Counted from the first letter of the stretch, positions 1-25,999 are shown. The stretch is DNA of 64,000 nucleotides from Limanda limanda (GCF_963576545.1 NC_083647.1:2957507-3021506); one strand, 5' to 3'. Made by a program: numbers and translations. The notes: generated by a model not told the origin, from the sequence alone.

Positions 1-246
1 CAACCAGGTACTCAAATTTCTTGTAGCAACAATAGAAACAAAGAGAACTGCTACCAATGCCTTGCCATAAAAACATCAAACTCAGTTCAAAAAAAAACAT
101 TTGTCTGTGAGGGGGAACAGGGCCAGTGATGGCCACCTCCACTGACCAGGAGAGGTCAGCTGGAGAAAGCTAGACTGGGAGCTGTTGGTGGATGTGGGCC
201 AGCGGCTTACAGTCCCATCACATATTGTCTCTACCACCCTAAGACC

Positions 247-690
247 TGAACTGATACTCTGGTCCAATACGTCGTCCACTTTGTAGAATTGACAGGACCC
301 TGGGAGGATAAGGCTAATGAAGCAATTGAGAGGAAAAGGCTGCGGTATGCAGACATGGCATTTGAGGCACAACAATGTAGTTTGAAAGCAATAGTTTGCC
401 CTGTGGAGGTTGGCTGCAGGGGTTTCCGCCAGCAGGTTGCTCAAAGATCTGGGGATCCATGGACAACCCCTGCACGATAAAATAAACATCACACACTGCA
501 GAACACCCCAGCCAATGGCTCTATATCAGAAGGAAATATCCCAGCAGGGCCCCAAGATGCTAGGGACATGCACCTAGGTCTGGTCAACCTGTGGTGGGTC
601 TGCCTTAGAGGGTGTCTTGTGAGTTACAGGCTGAAACACCTGATGATGATAAAGTACACAACTGAAGATATGTCCCTAACATCTGCTGGT
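247..690 (+). repeat. decayed retroelement ORF tail (non-LTR type, probable)
   Basis: A stretch open from about 250 to 480 encodes a peptide with the blocks VELTGPWED, ERKRLRYAD and PVEVGCRGF. From memory these resemble the C-terminal endonuclease-like tail of teleost non-LTR retroelement polyproteins. An in-frame TGA at 247-249 lies just upstream and the frame closes at 478-480, so this is a remnant. Recognisable similarity seems to run on, frameshifted, to about 690. Family assignment is a recollection, not a search result. Confidence 0.42.
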
Positions 691-834
691 CACTCATATC
701 CGATATATAAAATATATAATAATACAATATATGTATTATTATTATAGTATGTAGTAAGACTCAATATATTTTGCACTTTTTACACAAATAAATATTATTA
801 ACACCCTCCCCCCCAAGCGCAAACAGCCACAGCC

Positions 835-992
<158 letters not shown>

Positions 993-1121
993 AGGGTCTT
1001 AATAGAGCACTATACAGAAACATACATAGAAATAACAAACAAAGAAAATTAAGAACTGATGAAACACTATCTCATCAATTTGCAATGAGGAAATACTGGA
1101 GGAATAAAAACAACAACAACA

Positions 1122-1233
<112 letters not shown>

Positions 1234-1289
1234 CACATGTCCATTCAACGGGCTTTGTGGTCAGGGTTTATGAAAGTTGTGGTGATTAG

Positions 1290-1729
1290 CGATTGCGAAG
1301 CTTTGTCGCCTCCCCGCGGTGACTCTGGGTGCTGCAGAAAGAAAAACAAAGCTGCGTTCAAGAGTGCCAGTCCGTCCGCGGAGCGCTGGTGTGATCGCGT
1401 CATAAATCTGATTGTTGAACTAAGTGAAAACCTAATGTGATGAAATCAGCTCGACGGTGTTCAGTCCGCCTCGTGGTGGGTTCAAGTGGTTCAGAGTGAC
1501 TCCCGGTGCTCTTCCCTCCGGCTGCTGTGAGACGTCCACAGACACTTGCACGGAATGAGACAACAGCCCTGCTGCTGCTCACTTCCTGAATCCACAACAA
1601 CAGACGGAGCGCCGCTGTGTGTCAGGAGCAGCCGACACACGCCGAGTTTGTCTCGATAACAGCAACTTTGAGGCGGTTTGAAATCCAGCATCGTCGGATC
1701 GCGTTGACGAGTGTGGCCGCTGCTGTGCG
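1290..1729 (+). promoter_or_regulatory. map3k7: map3k7 promoter and 5'UTR region
   Basis: Base composition shifts from AT-rich to GC/CpG-rich between the ATG microsatellite and the start codon (for example the block CCCCGCGGTGAC near 1313). No TATA box is evident at a useful position. The transcription start cannot be placed without transcript data. The ATG at 1730 is the first in-frame ATG of its open frame. Confidence 0.5.
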
Positions 1730-14079
<12,350 letters not shown>

Positions 14080-15870
14080 AACAGGAGGCTGGGCCACAGC
14101 GACTCATCTACACCCTCTCTGTTGTTTTAACTCTGCTCTCTTCTGGACTCCCTCTTCTCCTCAAGGAGGAAATGAAACACTTCCACAGAAAGAGAAAAGT
14201 AGGGAAGCCCATCAGCCTGAGAAAATTTGACATTTACCAACTCAAAGCAATTTATCCAGACAACATGATAATTAAATCCAAAGCTTTAAAGTGCGCCTGA
14301 AATGTAAGTTAGTTTTGTAATGAAAGAGAAAAAATTACAAGGCAGCTGTCACAGATGTTTTGTGTGGTTCAAACCTCAGAGTGGGTTTTTCCATGATATC
14401 TGAGTGACAGCTGAAAGCTTGTAATGGACAGACCTGCCACCATGTTAAAGTAAATGTCTGGTGTTTTGAACCTGGGGCTTACTCTCATTAATTTAGTTGA
14501 TTCTGACAACTTGTCAACTTCACACTCGCCTCCACTGTAAGGATTTGTAAAAACCTAAAACCTGGACAGAAAAATTTAATTTCAGACATTTATGTCGAGA
14601 CACAAAGTATTTCCATTCACACAAGTAATCCCCAACTGTTTATGTTATTAAGAAACAGCTTTAGGTGTCAATTCCTTGTGAGGTTGTTAGTGAACTTAGC
14701 TTTTACCAAGTGAGTTGTATTTTGTTGTATTTTCTTTTTTTAATTCTTGAAAACTGACTACAACTGATATTTGTAAATCCTTCTTACTTTTATATATTCT
14801 GGTTATCACAGCATTTGTATTGTGTATTATGAAAAGAGGAAGGCGGGGTGGGCTGAATCATGTTACTGTGAATACAAACAAGTGTTACCAAAGCAGTTCT
14901 GCTTCAGACACATGCTGCCTGCGAGAAAAAGAACAGCTGTGTAGAAAGGTTGTTGTAAATAACTGTAGAATAATGAACCTGACAGACTCTTATCTGTTAG
15001 CGTTCTGTTGTTTTTAGGTCCTTTTTACTTATTTCACAGAATTTAATTAATATTATTCTACACTGCACTATCTGGGTCAAAGAGATCTACAGCATGTGAT
15101 GTAGTCTCGGTTTAGTTTGGTGATTTCTATGACAGTGCGTTCCTCTGGCACTCTGATTGTTGTTTAAATGCAGTTGTTCAAACGTTGCCTTAGGGTTCTT
15201 GTACAGTTTATTTTCTCACATCAAGTTATTTCATAAAATATGACACATTTCTTCAGTGATTTTAAAATGTACAGACTGTACCTATATGGTTTTATAAAGT
15301 AAAGAAAGTGTGAAGTATTTTTCTCAGAATGTTTGGATTTTTAAAAAACTTCTGATGTTTCAAAAGTGCTTTTAAAGTTCCACCTGTCAGTCACAGTAGG
15401 ATATGGGAGTGGAGGTGAAATGATGAATTACTGAAGCACTTGTTCTGCTGTTAGTTTGAGGGGTTCCAGTACAGATGATTAGAAATGGCACCCAATCACT
15501 TTAAATGAAGTGACAATGACATCATGCGTTGAATTAAGTGCACATAAGCAGTGAAGTGAACCATGAAACAGCATCATAGCCAATTTATAGTTTTATCATT
15601 TTCAAAAGTCCTAAAATCGTATTATCTCAACCTTAAACATTTTTTAACTCAGTGACATAGTTTCACATGTTCTCATCTGCGTTTATTTGTCAGTAGGATT
15701 ACACAAAAACAACTTTTACCATGAAACTTGGTGTAAGGATGCAGTATGGTTCACGGAAGAATCTGCGGATCCAGATCAAGAGGTAGATCCAGTATTTTCC
15801 AGAAAAAAATCACATAATTTTTGACATCTTGCAATTTCAAACATAAAATACATTGATTTAAAATAAATAT
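14080..15870 (+). other. map3k7: probable map3k7 3'UTR
   Basis: Non-coding AT-rich sequence after the stop. An AATAAA at 15862-15867 is a possible poly(A) signal but sits in a TA-rich low-complexity patch. The true end needs RNA or 3'-end reads. Confidence 0.4.
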
Positions 15871-18800
15871 ATATATATTTATATTTATCTTAGTGTGTTT
15901 AATTTGATGCGGCTAGATTCAATTTGAGGGGACTGTTGACTCACAAGTACAATACGGTATGGGTTTCACAACCTATACCAGAAATATGAGGAGCTGTCTG
16001 CAATGTACCTCGGCTGTGGAAGAATATGTTGGGTGACCTGGTAGGCAGTAGGGAGATGCATGTGTCCTGGTCTTTGGTGGTATAAAATTGACTATCATCT
16101 GCCTTTCACCCATCTTCATATGGGTTACATGGTACATGGTACAAGGTTACAATTATCCCACTGTCAACCAAAGGCTCAGTGTATTCATCAAGCGAAGAAA
16201 CATTACTTTGAAAAAAGCTACTCGTGTTATTCTCTGTATCTCTTGATGCTTATTTTCATGTACAATGCCTTAGAGTTTGGGTTACATGAATACTCCACTA
16301 CTTAGCACACATGTTTATGTACTCAAGCACAAACATTAATGCATTCCGACACATACACATGTGTACATATATTTCTGCTAACCTGCTGTCAGTCGCTGTA
16401 TAACTAAAAGGAGGAGCTTTATTTTCACTACAGTACAGTGGCTGCTACACAGGATGGCACATTAAATAAGTAACTAATTATTTTGGTTGGAAAGGTTAAT
16501 TAAAATGGCTGGAGATTAGGCTATAGCATACACTTGTAGTGGCTCCCCTTCTGTAGGTGAACATGGCATCATGTGTAGTGTTATTGAATGTGTTCTGACT
16601 TCTCTTCAGAACTGCTACACAGGCTGATTAATTCATGCCCTTGCAAAAACCTTTGTTTAAGTCTTGTCTTGCCCATCTTCTGAGGGATTTGTGTCAAAAC
16701 CTCACTCTAGGTGTCATAATCACAATATCAATATGTATTGTATGCAGCAAGGTGAGCATGGCTAATATCTGTTTTATCTTTGTAGGTTCACTGCATCATG
16801 TCCTTGCACTGAAACACAACACTGTCTTACACTATTTGTCTCTTTGAGGTTTCCATTTCCATTTGGTTATTAATATTTTTTCTTTATAACAGGTCCAGCC
16901 CTCGCTATCTGATCATTCTGAATATCACCAATAAGGCATTTCAGTCATTAATAGGTGGTTTTAATTGAGAGGTGACAACTGGAGCTGAGAGTGTTATTTT
17001 TAAACTGGGAAACAAATGAGGTGACACAACCTGTCCTGAAAACACAGCAGATAGAAGAGAGCAGGCTATTGGTGTTAATGGCTGTTTCTACTGGAGGTAT
17101 GTGTCTGGTTTAAAAAAACGACTGGATTCTCTTAGATGCAAGGCAGCAGTTTCCATAGCGATGCATGTTTTTTTTATAAATCCCAGTACTCCCTTCAACA
17201 ACAATTGGCACATCGTCACAGTCACGCACAAACATGCACGCATGTAAGCACATGCAGAAAAGGTTCTTGATAACAGGTTGGGCTGAATTAAGACCACACA
17301 GGACATCAGTAGTTCGTGACATATAGCAGATTCATCTGATTTGAGTAAGAAAATATATGTGTGCTGACTTTCATGAATTTGTCACCTCCTGCTGGTTAGA
17401 GCTTGTTGAGTTAGGCAAGTCAGTACTCAAACATTATTGCAATATGAGTTATAGAGATGGAATACATTTAATAAAGTGACAGGCTATCTCATGGCCAAGA
17501 GCTGTTTCTATAGGAACAACCACCGTTGACCTATTAAACTGCCTATTTTTACCCACATTTGAAGACTTTTGTACTTGTATCATGTAACATTCAAATACAG
17601 TGAGGCTTCAGAAAGAATTTACACTGCTTCACTTTCTGCAAACTTTAATGACTTGTAGATTTCTTTTAAATTAATAAAACTGCAATATTACCCATTGATC
17701 TACACTCAATTATCGCTGCACGATAAAGTGGCAACATATTTTTTGTTCTGCTTTTTGCTAATTTATGATAAATCTGCAACTGAAATCTCTCATTTACAAA
17801 AGTAAGTTGTCCTTGAGACTTCTCTTAAACCAAACTGAATTGACGAGGGACTCATAAAAGGTTTCTGAAATTGACCAGCTGTTTGCCCATATTGTGTGCA
17901 AAGTTGCTCTGTGGACCATGGGCACACTAGAGTTCTCACAGTAGCAGCAGATACTATTTTTATTTAGTATATTCCTTCATTTACGTTTACATGTAAATTT
18001 ACAGACTAAAATTATTCTATGAATAAGGACCGAATGTATTGCTCGACCAATGTTTCACTTTGCAATTTTTTATACGACCTACAACATTCCCTAAGCAGCT
18101 AGACTAGTCAGAACTTTGATGACAAAATCCATATTTACCAAGAGAATAAAGTCCTGTTAATCCATAAGCTAAGCTAATAAGATAAGCCATTTTTCATCTT
18201 CACCTGCCTGGTCCTTTTGCCCTGGCTCTTGGATTATCAACCCAGATGCCATCTCCTGCCAGTTTGAGGAGATGTCAGGAGATATGCTCTCCAACAGGAC
18301 ATTATTGAGGGCCCCAGTTGGACTGAGGTCTATAAACTGAATAGTGTCACAGCCAGTCTTTTTTTCCTTCTGCTCCCAGTGAAAAGGCCAAACTGAACAC
18401 GACAACCGAGAGGTAAAGATAAGCCTTCGATGTCTGGTATCAAAGAACTAATCCCTGTGAAATCATTATTAAATTTGAATAGGATCACAGCTCTGTCTGT
18501 TTCAGCCACTGGTCTGTCTCCGATGCCTGGAGCCATCCACAACATCCTTGCTTCTCTTGTTTCCTATTTTAATGTCCACCCCCCCCCCCACCCCCCATAT
18601 AGATGGATAACTTGTTTCCAAACATCCAGTCAAATTACTTTTGATTCAATATTAATTTGTGTGTAGCAGTATCATGAGTGTTAGATGGTTCCACCACCTA
18701 CTACACAAGACTCATAGACTTTGAACAACAGTGCATATTATTGTCTTATGAAAGGTGACTGTTCAGCATTTTTTATCTGTCTGCTAAAACTTTACTTTAC

Positions 18801-21219
18801 TGTGTCAAGAAATACCATCAGAAAGTATGTGAACAGCTATCTGAGGACATTACCACCATTTAGATCATATTTTCTTTGTCATTTCCACCGGAGTGAGACA
18901 ACCTTTGGATCCATCCAGCCTCTTTTGAATAAAGATCCCGCTATATAGGTGACCAAGACCCCTCACTATTGTTTCACTATATGCTTGTTTACACTGAACC
19001 AAACAAAGCTGGCATAGATCTGCCACAGTGGGTGATTTTACATAGAATGCTGGCGTTCCAGAATCAGAGGCATGGCATAACACAACGGTTGGCGTCTGTC
19101 CCGTCATGCCGGCTCTCCCTTTTACACAGACATCAATCTGGCTCTGTGACTACCTCTGCCAAACCAACAACCCCACCCCCAATCTGTGTTTAGACATTTT
19201 AGACATAACACCAATGTGGAATAAAGGTGCAGGATTCCCACCTTGAATGGGCTTGTAAAAAAGGGCCGCCTGGGAACATCACATCCCCCCGCTTAGCTGA
19301 TCTTAGCTGTCAGAGGAGCTGTACAAATCAGTTCTGGCTATTTATAACGTCTTGACATTGAGAATGTGGGCTGATCTGAATGCAGCCGCTCAAAATGAGG
19401 CCCAAGAGGTGCCTGTCTGTGGCAAACTGATAAAATGTAGCAGCGCTGCCAGTTCCCGCAGGATTATGCTCTGGATTAGAAACCGTACTGTACCTACTGT
19501 CCTGTTGAGAATGGCCTTAGTGCACTGCAGACAAGATATAATTATTCACTTGATCATATTTATATGTCTTTGTGTAATAGTCTGATTATAATGTAATGTT
19601 TGTTCAATAGATACTAGATAGATATGAATTATGTCCGTATTGTAATCAAATTGATTGATTTGATTATTTAATTAATAATAATTAATATATTATAATTTAA
19701 GTGTCTAAATAATTCAGCAGGTAAAACTTTAAAAAGTTAAAAGTTATATTATATTATCAAAGCAAACATTTGGTGGCAGAGAATCCAAAAAAATGCTAAG
19801 ATTTAGTCATCTAATGAGTACATTGTGATTTTTTTTCTGTCAATTGTCAGACAAAACAGTATAACTGATTAGGAGACATTAGTTTGGAATCTGGGAAAAC
19901 TATAACAATCGTCATTGTTTTTGGACCTTTAGATCTGTGCTCAAGAATATGTGACAACAACCCTGCTAGTGACTGTGCTTTGGGCCAAAATGATATAGTT
20001 ACCTAACATTAGCATGACATTTGCATCTTTGCACTAATCATAAAGTATAGCTCGGGTTTAGTTTTAACGAGACTACTGAACAAATACATTTTCAACCTTT
20101 TGGTGATCCAAGATGAAAAGTTAAGATTCAACAATGTCAACTAAACATGGTGTTTTGCATTATGAATAAACTAACCCAGATATTGATAACCTTGTTATCA
20201 TCAGAGCACTCCCACTTATTTTGTCCCCATATTAATCAGAATCATGGACCTTTGTTCACATCTTAGACTTGTTACAGCAAAGAGGGATTGAAAACATGAA
20301 CATTCTAGTAAGTGTTAATAGTGACACCTCAAAATGTCTGCTAAAAGAACAACTTCAGTAGACTTCTGGTAAACTGAATCTTGAGGCACACATTATACAC
20401 ACCTGCAAAATAGTACTAGAGTACTAGTACTAGTACCACTTAAAGTACTACAAAGCTAAGATTTAATAAGAAATGCAACTCAATGTGACCTCACAAATAA
20501 ATGGGTAATAGGCATTTCCAGTATAGATGTTTGCTTGTCAGTGACACAACATGCACGACATAAGCGCCTGAAAGTGACTTGTCCCATCATTCTTACAATA
20601 ACTTGAATTGAAATGCTCTTATTCTTATGTCAAATTTCTGCACCACTCATGAATAAAAGTTAAATGAAGTTGTGAAGTAATACAATGTGTCTTTAATTCG
20701 TTTGCACCACAGATAAATGTCTTGTGAACAAAAGATCCACTGATCCTAGCTTTCACTCCACATTTCTTGTGGACGCCTGCCTCCCAGTTTGCAGAGCCAC
20801 TATAGACTAAACACTAGATCAAATGGCAGAAATGTGACTTATTGTGGATTGCTGAGGAATTCAGAGGCATTGTGGGTTTAAGTCTGCTGTTAACAGGTCA
20901 CAGCAGTTTCTGACGGTTCTCCGGGGGTCTGTGTGGACATGAAAAGCCTCCTTGACTCCTTCGGAGGTTTTGATGGGACCACTTGAGGAGGTAACAAGGT
21001 TCTAATTCAAGATTCCTGGCATTGTGTTCAGATGTCTCACAGAGCTCCAAAATATATGAATTCACCTTTTTATATAAATTAAGTTAAGCCAGAGATCAGT
21101 AAATGGATTGGATTAATCAATAACTAGTGATCATGTATGACTTGGCCATGTGTAATAGATGCATATATCTTGACACGTTTGGCTCAGGGTTTTAAGACAC
21201 TTTCCTGACCCAGCAGGCT
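15871..21219. other. intergenic, no gene seen
   Basis: About 5.3 kb without a supportable gene. It holds a Tc1-like terminal fragment at 17598-17680, a short GTACTA palindromic run at 20411-20437, and a somewhat GC-richer unique patch at about 19220-19520 that could be a conserved non-coding element. Confidence 0.5.
17598..17680 (+). mobile_element. Tc1/mariner-like MITE end fragment
   Basis: TA followed by CAGTGAGGCTTCAGAAAG and CTTCACTTTCTGCA resembles the teleost Tc1-like end CAGTGGCTTCAGAAAGTATT. The same terminus is found inverted at about 59828-59863. No matching right end seen nearby. Confidence 0.55.
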
Positions 21220-21470
21220 GTTCGGATTCATGTGTGACTGATGGATGAAATGTGCTGCAGAGCACAACATCTCCGCTGCATCGTCAAGGCAGGAGGCTCC
21301 ATCGTCGTAGAGGAGCAGAGGGGGGCTTGGCCATTGTTGTGAATGAGGGCCAGCATGACGTCATGAAGCCAATGTCAACAATGCAGCTCCTGGAGGAGAA
21401 AAGGCGTTTCATCCTCACACACGCGCACGCACACACACACACACACACACGGAGGATCTGTCTCCCACAC
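21220..21470 (+). promoter_or_regulatory. bach2: candidate bach2 promoter with perfect CRE
   Basis: A CpG-rich segment in an AT-rich setting. It contains the palindromic cAMP response element TGACGTCA at 21356-21363 and a CCAAT box at 21369-21373, 6 bp apart. CpG-rich sequence continues to about 22200. Assignment to bach2 is inferred from position, strand of the following donor, and the need for upstream non-coding exons. Confidence 0.5.
21418..21450. repeat. short (CA)n microsatellite
   Basis: CACACGCGCACG followed by about ten CA units, inside the candidate promoter/first exon. Confidence 0.9.
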
Positions 21471-21581
21471 ACCGACTGATGCCGAGGGTCCGTTAACAGC
21501 AGCGGTTGTGGCTGTCGGAGATTAGACACAATGTGGACCCACTGGTTTTTCTGAGGAGCAGCAGACGAACAGGAAAAACAA
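21451..21581 (+). other. bach2: candidate bach2 5' non-coding exon
   Basis: Ends at a good splice donor, AACAA|GTAAGT, with GT at 21582-21583. The left edge is arbitrary. Short upstream open frames (for example from the ATG at 21530) stop quickly, consistent with a UTR. No protein homology. Confidence 0.4.
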
Positions 21582-22070
21582 GTAAGTCGCTCCCCCCCGC
21601 GTTACACACAATACGCGATCATTGCACGCCTGAACCAACTCGAGCACGGGAGCCCCCTTGTCAGCCGTGGGTTCGATGCTCGTGTGTCACTGGCTCTCCG
21701 CACTTGCTTTGTGTTGCAGCCTGTCTCGGGTTGAGTTGCTTTAACTCTCCCGTTACTTGCCCACCTCTCGATCCGTTCAACTCCCGCAGGTTACGGGGGA
21801 TGCTGATCCTCGCCGTGTTAGATAAATGACAGAACAACGTGTCTGGATATTCCCGTCGGGGGGGTCCACAATAATCGCTCCAGCGTGTTGTGGAGCGATT
21901 ATTCAGAATGAGCGGTTCGTAGTAGCGGGCTGAATGGCCACGGTGCTGGTGTTGCTGTTGTCGTTGTGACAGAGCGCACACGTTGCGGTGGCTCCACATG
22001 GAAGTGGCTCGGTGTTTTGCGGGTCATTTTATTAGAATGGAGCCATTCTAACGGAGCTGCGGTGGGCTGA

Positions 22071-22090
22071 GGAGGGGGGGGGGGGGGGGG
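22071..22090. repeat. poly-G run
   Basis: An essentially uninterrupted run of about 20 G at the edge of the CpG-rich segment; could form a G-quadruplex and is error-prone in assemblies. Confidence 0.85.
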
Positions 22091-22388
22091 CACATGTTTT
22101 TCACGGCACACACACTGAATGCTGCCACAACCGGGGCACGCGCTGCTGTCATGCTGGGGGAGGAAGCGGCTGCAGGACAAAGGAGCCAGCCTCCCACCCC
22201 CTTATTCCCGCCCTCAGCACCACTAAGCACCCATATATCTATTATATATACACACGCATGTGATGTTATATGCACTTATACATTATATTAATACGTTATT
22301 CCATACTTGTACGACATATACGGCATAGCCATACGTATCTATATAAGGGATTTCGTAAGCTGTGCCACTGCCATTCACATATCGTTAC

Positions 22389-22440
22389 ATCAGAATCAGA
22401 ATTCTTTTATTTGCCAGGTATGTTTGCACGTACAGGATAA
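22389..22440. repeat. teleost LINE/SINE tail-like fragment
   Basis: ATCAGAATCAGAATTCTTTT then TTTGCCAGGTATGTTTGCAC matches, from memory, a very common teleost dispersed repeat terminus. Only about 50 bp are recognisable. Confidence 0.5.
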
Positions 22441-22963
22441 AATGATATTAATAATATTAAATAAACCACTTTGTTTATATAGACGATTTCAAAACATCTG
22501 TTGCAAAGTGCGAGAGGACAAACAATACAACACATCACAGACAGGAAGCAAATTAATACGGTGTTATTTTACATACAAATCAGCAAATGATACAACACAA
22601 ATGGTCTTCTTTTCAGTGTAGCCCTCATACGTGTAGTACTTATAAATGTTTTGTTATTCAATCAACACTCGTATTCCATTATTATAAACCCTCTGCAATT
22701 CAGTGGCAGTTTGTATGGCTTGCTTAGTCCATTGTGTCCATGCCTTGTTGTAAAACAGATTCGCTTTTTATTTTCCTATCCTTCAGGCCATGAAGTCACT
22801 CTCCTCTTTTCCATCTTTCATTGCTCTCCTAATGGGGAAACAGCAACATCAAGCGAGAGTATTTTGGTTGTAATGGGGTGGGAGGACTCCTCTGTCTGTT
22901 CTCCACTGATTTACACACAGTTCGGCTGAATGGCACAGACGAGAGTTGACTGAGCCAATGAAA

Positions 22964-22996
22964 TATTTATATATATATAATATATATATATATACT
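22964..22996. repeat. (TA)n run
   Basis: Simple AT dinucleotide repeat. Confidence 0.85.
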
Positions 22997-23751
22997 GCTA
23001 CCACTTTTCCTGCAGTCAGCTCTTGAGCAAAGACTTCTAAAATATTTGCTGTGAATATTAACTTCATAACCCAAAGGGATAATGTCCTAACAATACATAA
23101 CAATTATATGCGAATTTTACACATCAACTTCAGTTTACTTCTCACGGGGGAGATAAAACCTTTCTTATCAAAACAGTTACAGCATGAAATACTGTATGTT
23201 CTGTCAAGTCAGAGAATAACTTTTACTATGGGTTGTATCAGATTGATCTGGGAAATATTTAAGTTAGTCAAACAAGAGATGGTCTTCAGGCACATCATGG
23301 GAAGTGTAGGATTCACGTAACATTTTGGACCCAAATTATGGACTATAAGCAGAAGGTCCTGGCCACTGAAAATGATATATTTATTTATTTATCCAATCAG
23401 TTCACTTCTGTGGAATTGTCGATCACTTGTCAAGAAGTTGTTTCCATATTTTTAGGAAGACATTTTCTTTATTTGCAGGTTTATATCAAAGGCTTTCCAT
23501 GTGATTCACATTGCCAAGCTCCCTCAGCCATCGATCGAATGATGAGCTGGACTAAGATTTCCATTGTTAAGGGGTTTTGCAAGCAGTGATGCAAAAAAAT
23601 GAAAAAAAAGAAAAAGAAAAAGCGGTTACACACACATAAAACACACCAGCGGAGATGTCAAGAGAGTTTGTGGTGATAAAAGCCGAAGCCGGTGTCGGAG
23701 TGCTGTATACATGATCACAAGATCTATGCAGCAAAGTTAATACATCACTTT

Positions 23752-23790
23752 ATAACATGGACGAATCACATGGAATAACATGGACGAATC
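23752..23790. repeat. 23-bp tandem duplication
   Basis: A 23-bp unit beginning ATAACATGGACGAATC is followed at once by a second, partial copy (16 bp). Confidence 0.85.
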
Positions 23791-24029
23791 TCCCATTGCG
23801 TTGTGTGAAAGACAAACTACTGTACACTACATAGCCAAAGCTACATATTTAACCTGGAGGTCATGACTGAAAACAGCTATTGAGAAACCTGCTTTAAACT
23901 AAACACTTAAAAGTGATAACACAGATCATTTAAGTCCCTGCGACCATTTTGGTCATTTAAGTCAGCAGGTGTTTATTGTACTGTTCTGAGGACTTTTAAA
24001 ACTTTGAACTAACTCAGAAAACTTACATT

Positions 24030-24640
24030 GCATTCCTACACATGTGCATAGCGCAGAGCGTAAACCATTCTAACTGGCGTAAAGCATGGAGGAGCATTTC
24101 ATTATTGGTGTGGAGACACACGCTGGAAGTAGAGGAACCGCTCTGCATGGTCTGTAGGTCTTCCACGCTCTGCACCTTCAGGGATCCAGACAATTCTGAT
24201 GTCTTGACCTGGCCTCCACTTCCTCCAGCTTTGCTTTCATGTATTTGTTGTCTGTTTTGAGAGAGCTGCACAGCGACTCCAATTCATCAATATGGCTATT
24301 GTCGTTGTTGACGCCAGTTTCAAGTGACTGGAGCCGCTCTCTTGTCTACAAAACATCCAATTGGACTGTTGAATTTTAAATGATAAGTTGACAAATGTAT
24401 CTTCTAGGTTTATGTTCATGACATTCATGAATGCCTTAAGCCAGGAGATCTGATGACGAGGGTTTAATGGCTGCCGGCTGCACCTTCTGGATTTTGACTG
24501 GCTCGTCTTGGTCAAAGCTGGAGTCAGATATTGTATCTTTCGGTGTTTATTCATCAGTCTCTCTCGTTGTAGGTTTAGGAGCCATCGTAAGCAGGATTTA
24601 TTTTGCAAACTCGAAAAAATAACTGTGTTCATGGTAGGTT
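24030..24640 (-). pseudogene. degenerate L1-like LINE ORF1 fragment
   Basis: On the minus strand a start MAPKPTTRET (ATG at 24585-24583) is followed, across frameshifts, by SLETGVNNDNSHIDELESL, LKTDNKYMKAKLEEVEARSR and HQN. That is a coiled coil leading into the motif that opens the RNA-binding domain of L1/Tx1-type ORF1 proteins. Stops and shifts follow. No reverse transcriptase part is adjacent. Family call is from memory. Confidence 0.5.
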
Positions 24641-25714
24641 AATTGCCTCGACAGCTTTCTGTTCTTCTACTCCATTCCGTGTCCAACCACATCCCAAAAG
24701 CTTTCTTTTATTTTCTCTTCTATCTTTCTTCCCCTAGCTTTATGGAAACACAGGAATGCCAATTTGAGTTTCTTTAAAAGATGATTGTAAGGAATCCAAT
24801 TTAACTATCGTGTACAAAATAAAAGCACAACCCTGCAAACTACCTCACTGAAATTCTTGATACTGAGGCTGGGAAGTAAAAGTAAGACAGAAAAATAAAA
24901 GTGTAACACATATACACTTCAAATTGATGATCCTAGTTAATAATTCATATTTATGAGCCCTTTGTGTGCGTAGTAGATTGCATACGTTTGAGTGGCGTGA
25001 TGTCCAGACAAGCAAGCCAAAGCCAAAAATAGACATCAATAAGACAAGACCGAAGTGAAAGCCATGTCTTTACCAATGACTGATCTCATAACACGTTCTC
25101 TGCCTTAAATGATGTGATGTTGCTTGTTTACATTCATTCTGTAATTTACTGCCCTCTTGTGGTGGCAGCAGGCTGTCAACTCTGAAAGCTAGCTTGTCTA
25201 CCAGCTGCTGCTCCTTATCATTTTTGTAATTTTCGTGGTTGTGACTGTGTTTCGTTGACATAGTCTGGAGCTTGTTAAGCAGAGACCAGAGCAGCTTGTT
25301 CAGGGCTTTTGTGCATTGAGGATTAAACCAACGGAAAATATTTCTATTATATCTATTATATTATATTTCTATTATGTATAATACATGCAAACTGTTCCTG
25401 TTTTTTTCTTATCAAGATCACTAAATTATTGAAAAACTTAAAAGAAAGTGTAAAATATTCCTTGATCAGTTCCCTGACAAATCAACCAACAAACAAAAGG
25501 AAAAGGGGTCGAAAACAAAAATAATCCCCTCGTGTGTTCTCTTACTCCTGGTCCGAATACATAGAAGCTGGCCATGAGCCTTTGAAAAGGACTCCAACAG
25601 GCTTTTTTCTTCCTAAGTGTCAAAAGGCAGCAGTCACGGGTAAACAAGCATTTTACCCTATAGTCCCTTTTTAGTAGGTCTCCAATCAGACACGTCCACA
25701 ACAGCATAGGAATT

Positions 25715-25985
25715 GTTTTTATTTACAGCACATCGACACCTGCGTTGGCCCTTATCACCAAAAGCTGTCATGACATCTTCGTTAGTGGCACCACGTTCTC
25801 ATCCAGTATTTTTTGTATTCTTTTTTGTGAATCCTACGGTGGATCTCCTGCCGGACATTCTGTGGGGTTTTCACGAGGTGGCTGACCAGAGAATGTCCAA
25901 AGAAAGTCTAGAGGCTGTCACTCGGATATTTTGCGTTCACACTTACAGGCCCTCTGGAGAATGTCTCGAGGATGTCCCTAGTTAG
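25715..25985 (+). repeat. local dispersed repeat, copy D
   Basis: Begins TTTACAGCACATCGAC, shares TTATCACCAAAAGCT...TGACATCTTCGT with copy A and ATTTTGCGTTCACAC...CTGGAGAATGTCTCGAGG with copy B. Its open frame is not a recognised protein. Confidence 0.65.
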
Positions 25986-25999
25986 TTCAGTGCATAGCT

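Noticed and set aside
18169..18405. Resemblance of GGAGATGTCAGGAGA stretches at about 18265 and 31365
   Set aside because: Only about 35 bp look alike and no boundaries can be drawn, so I do not call a repeat.
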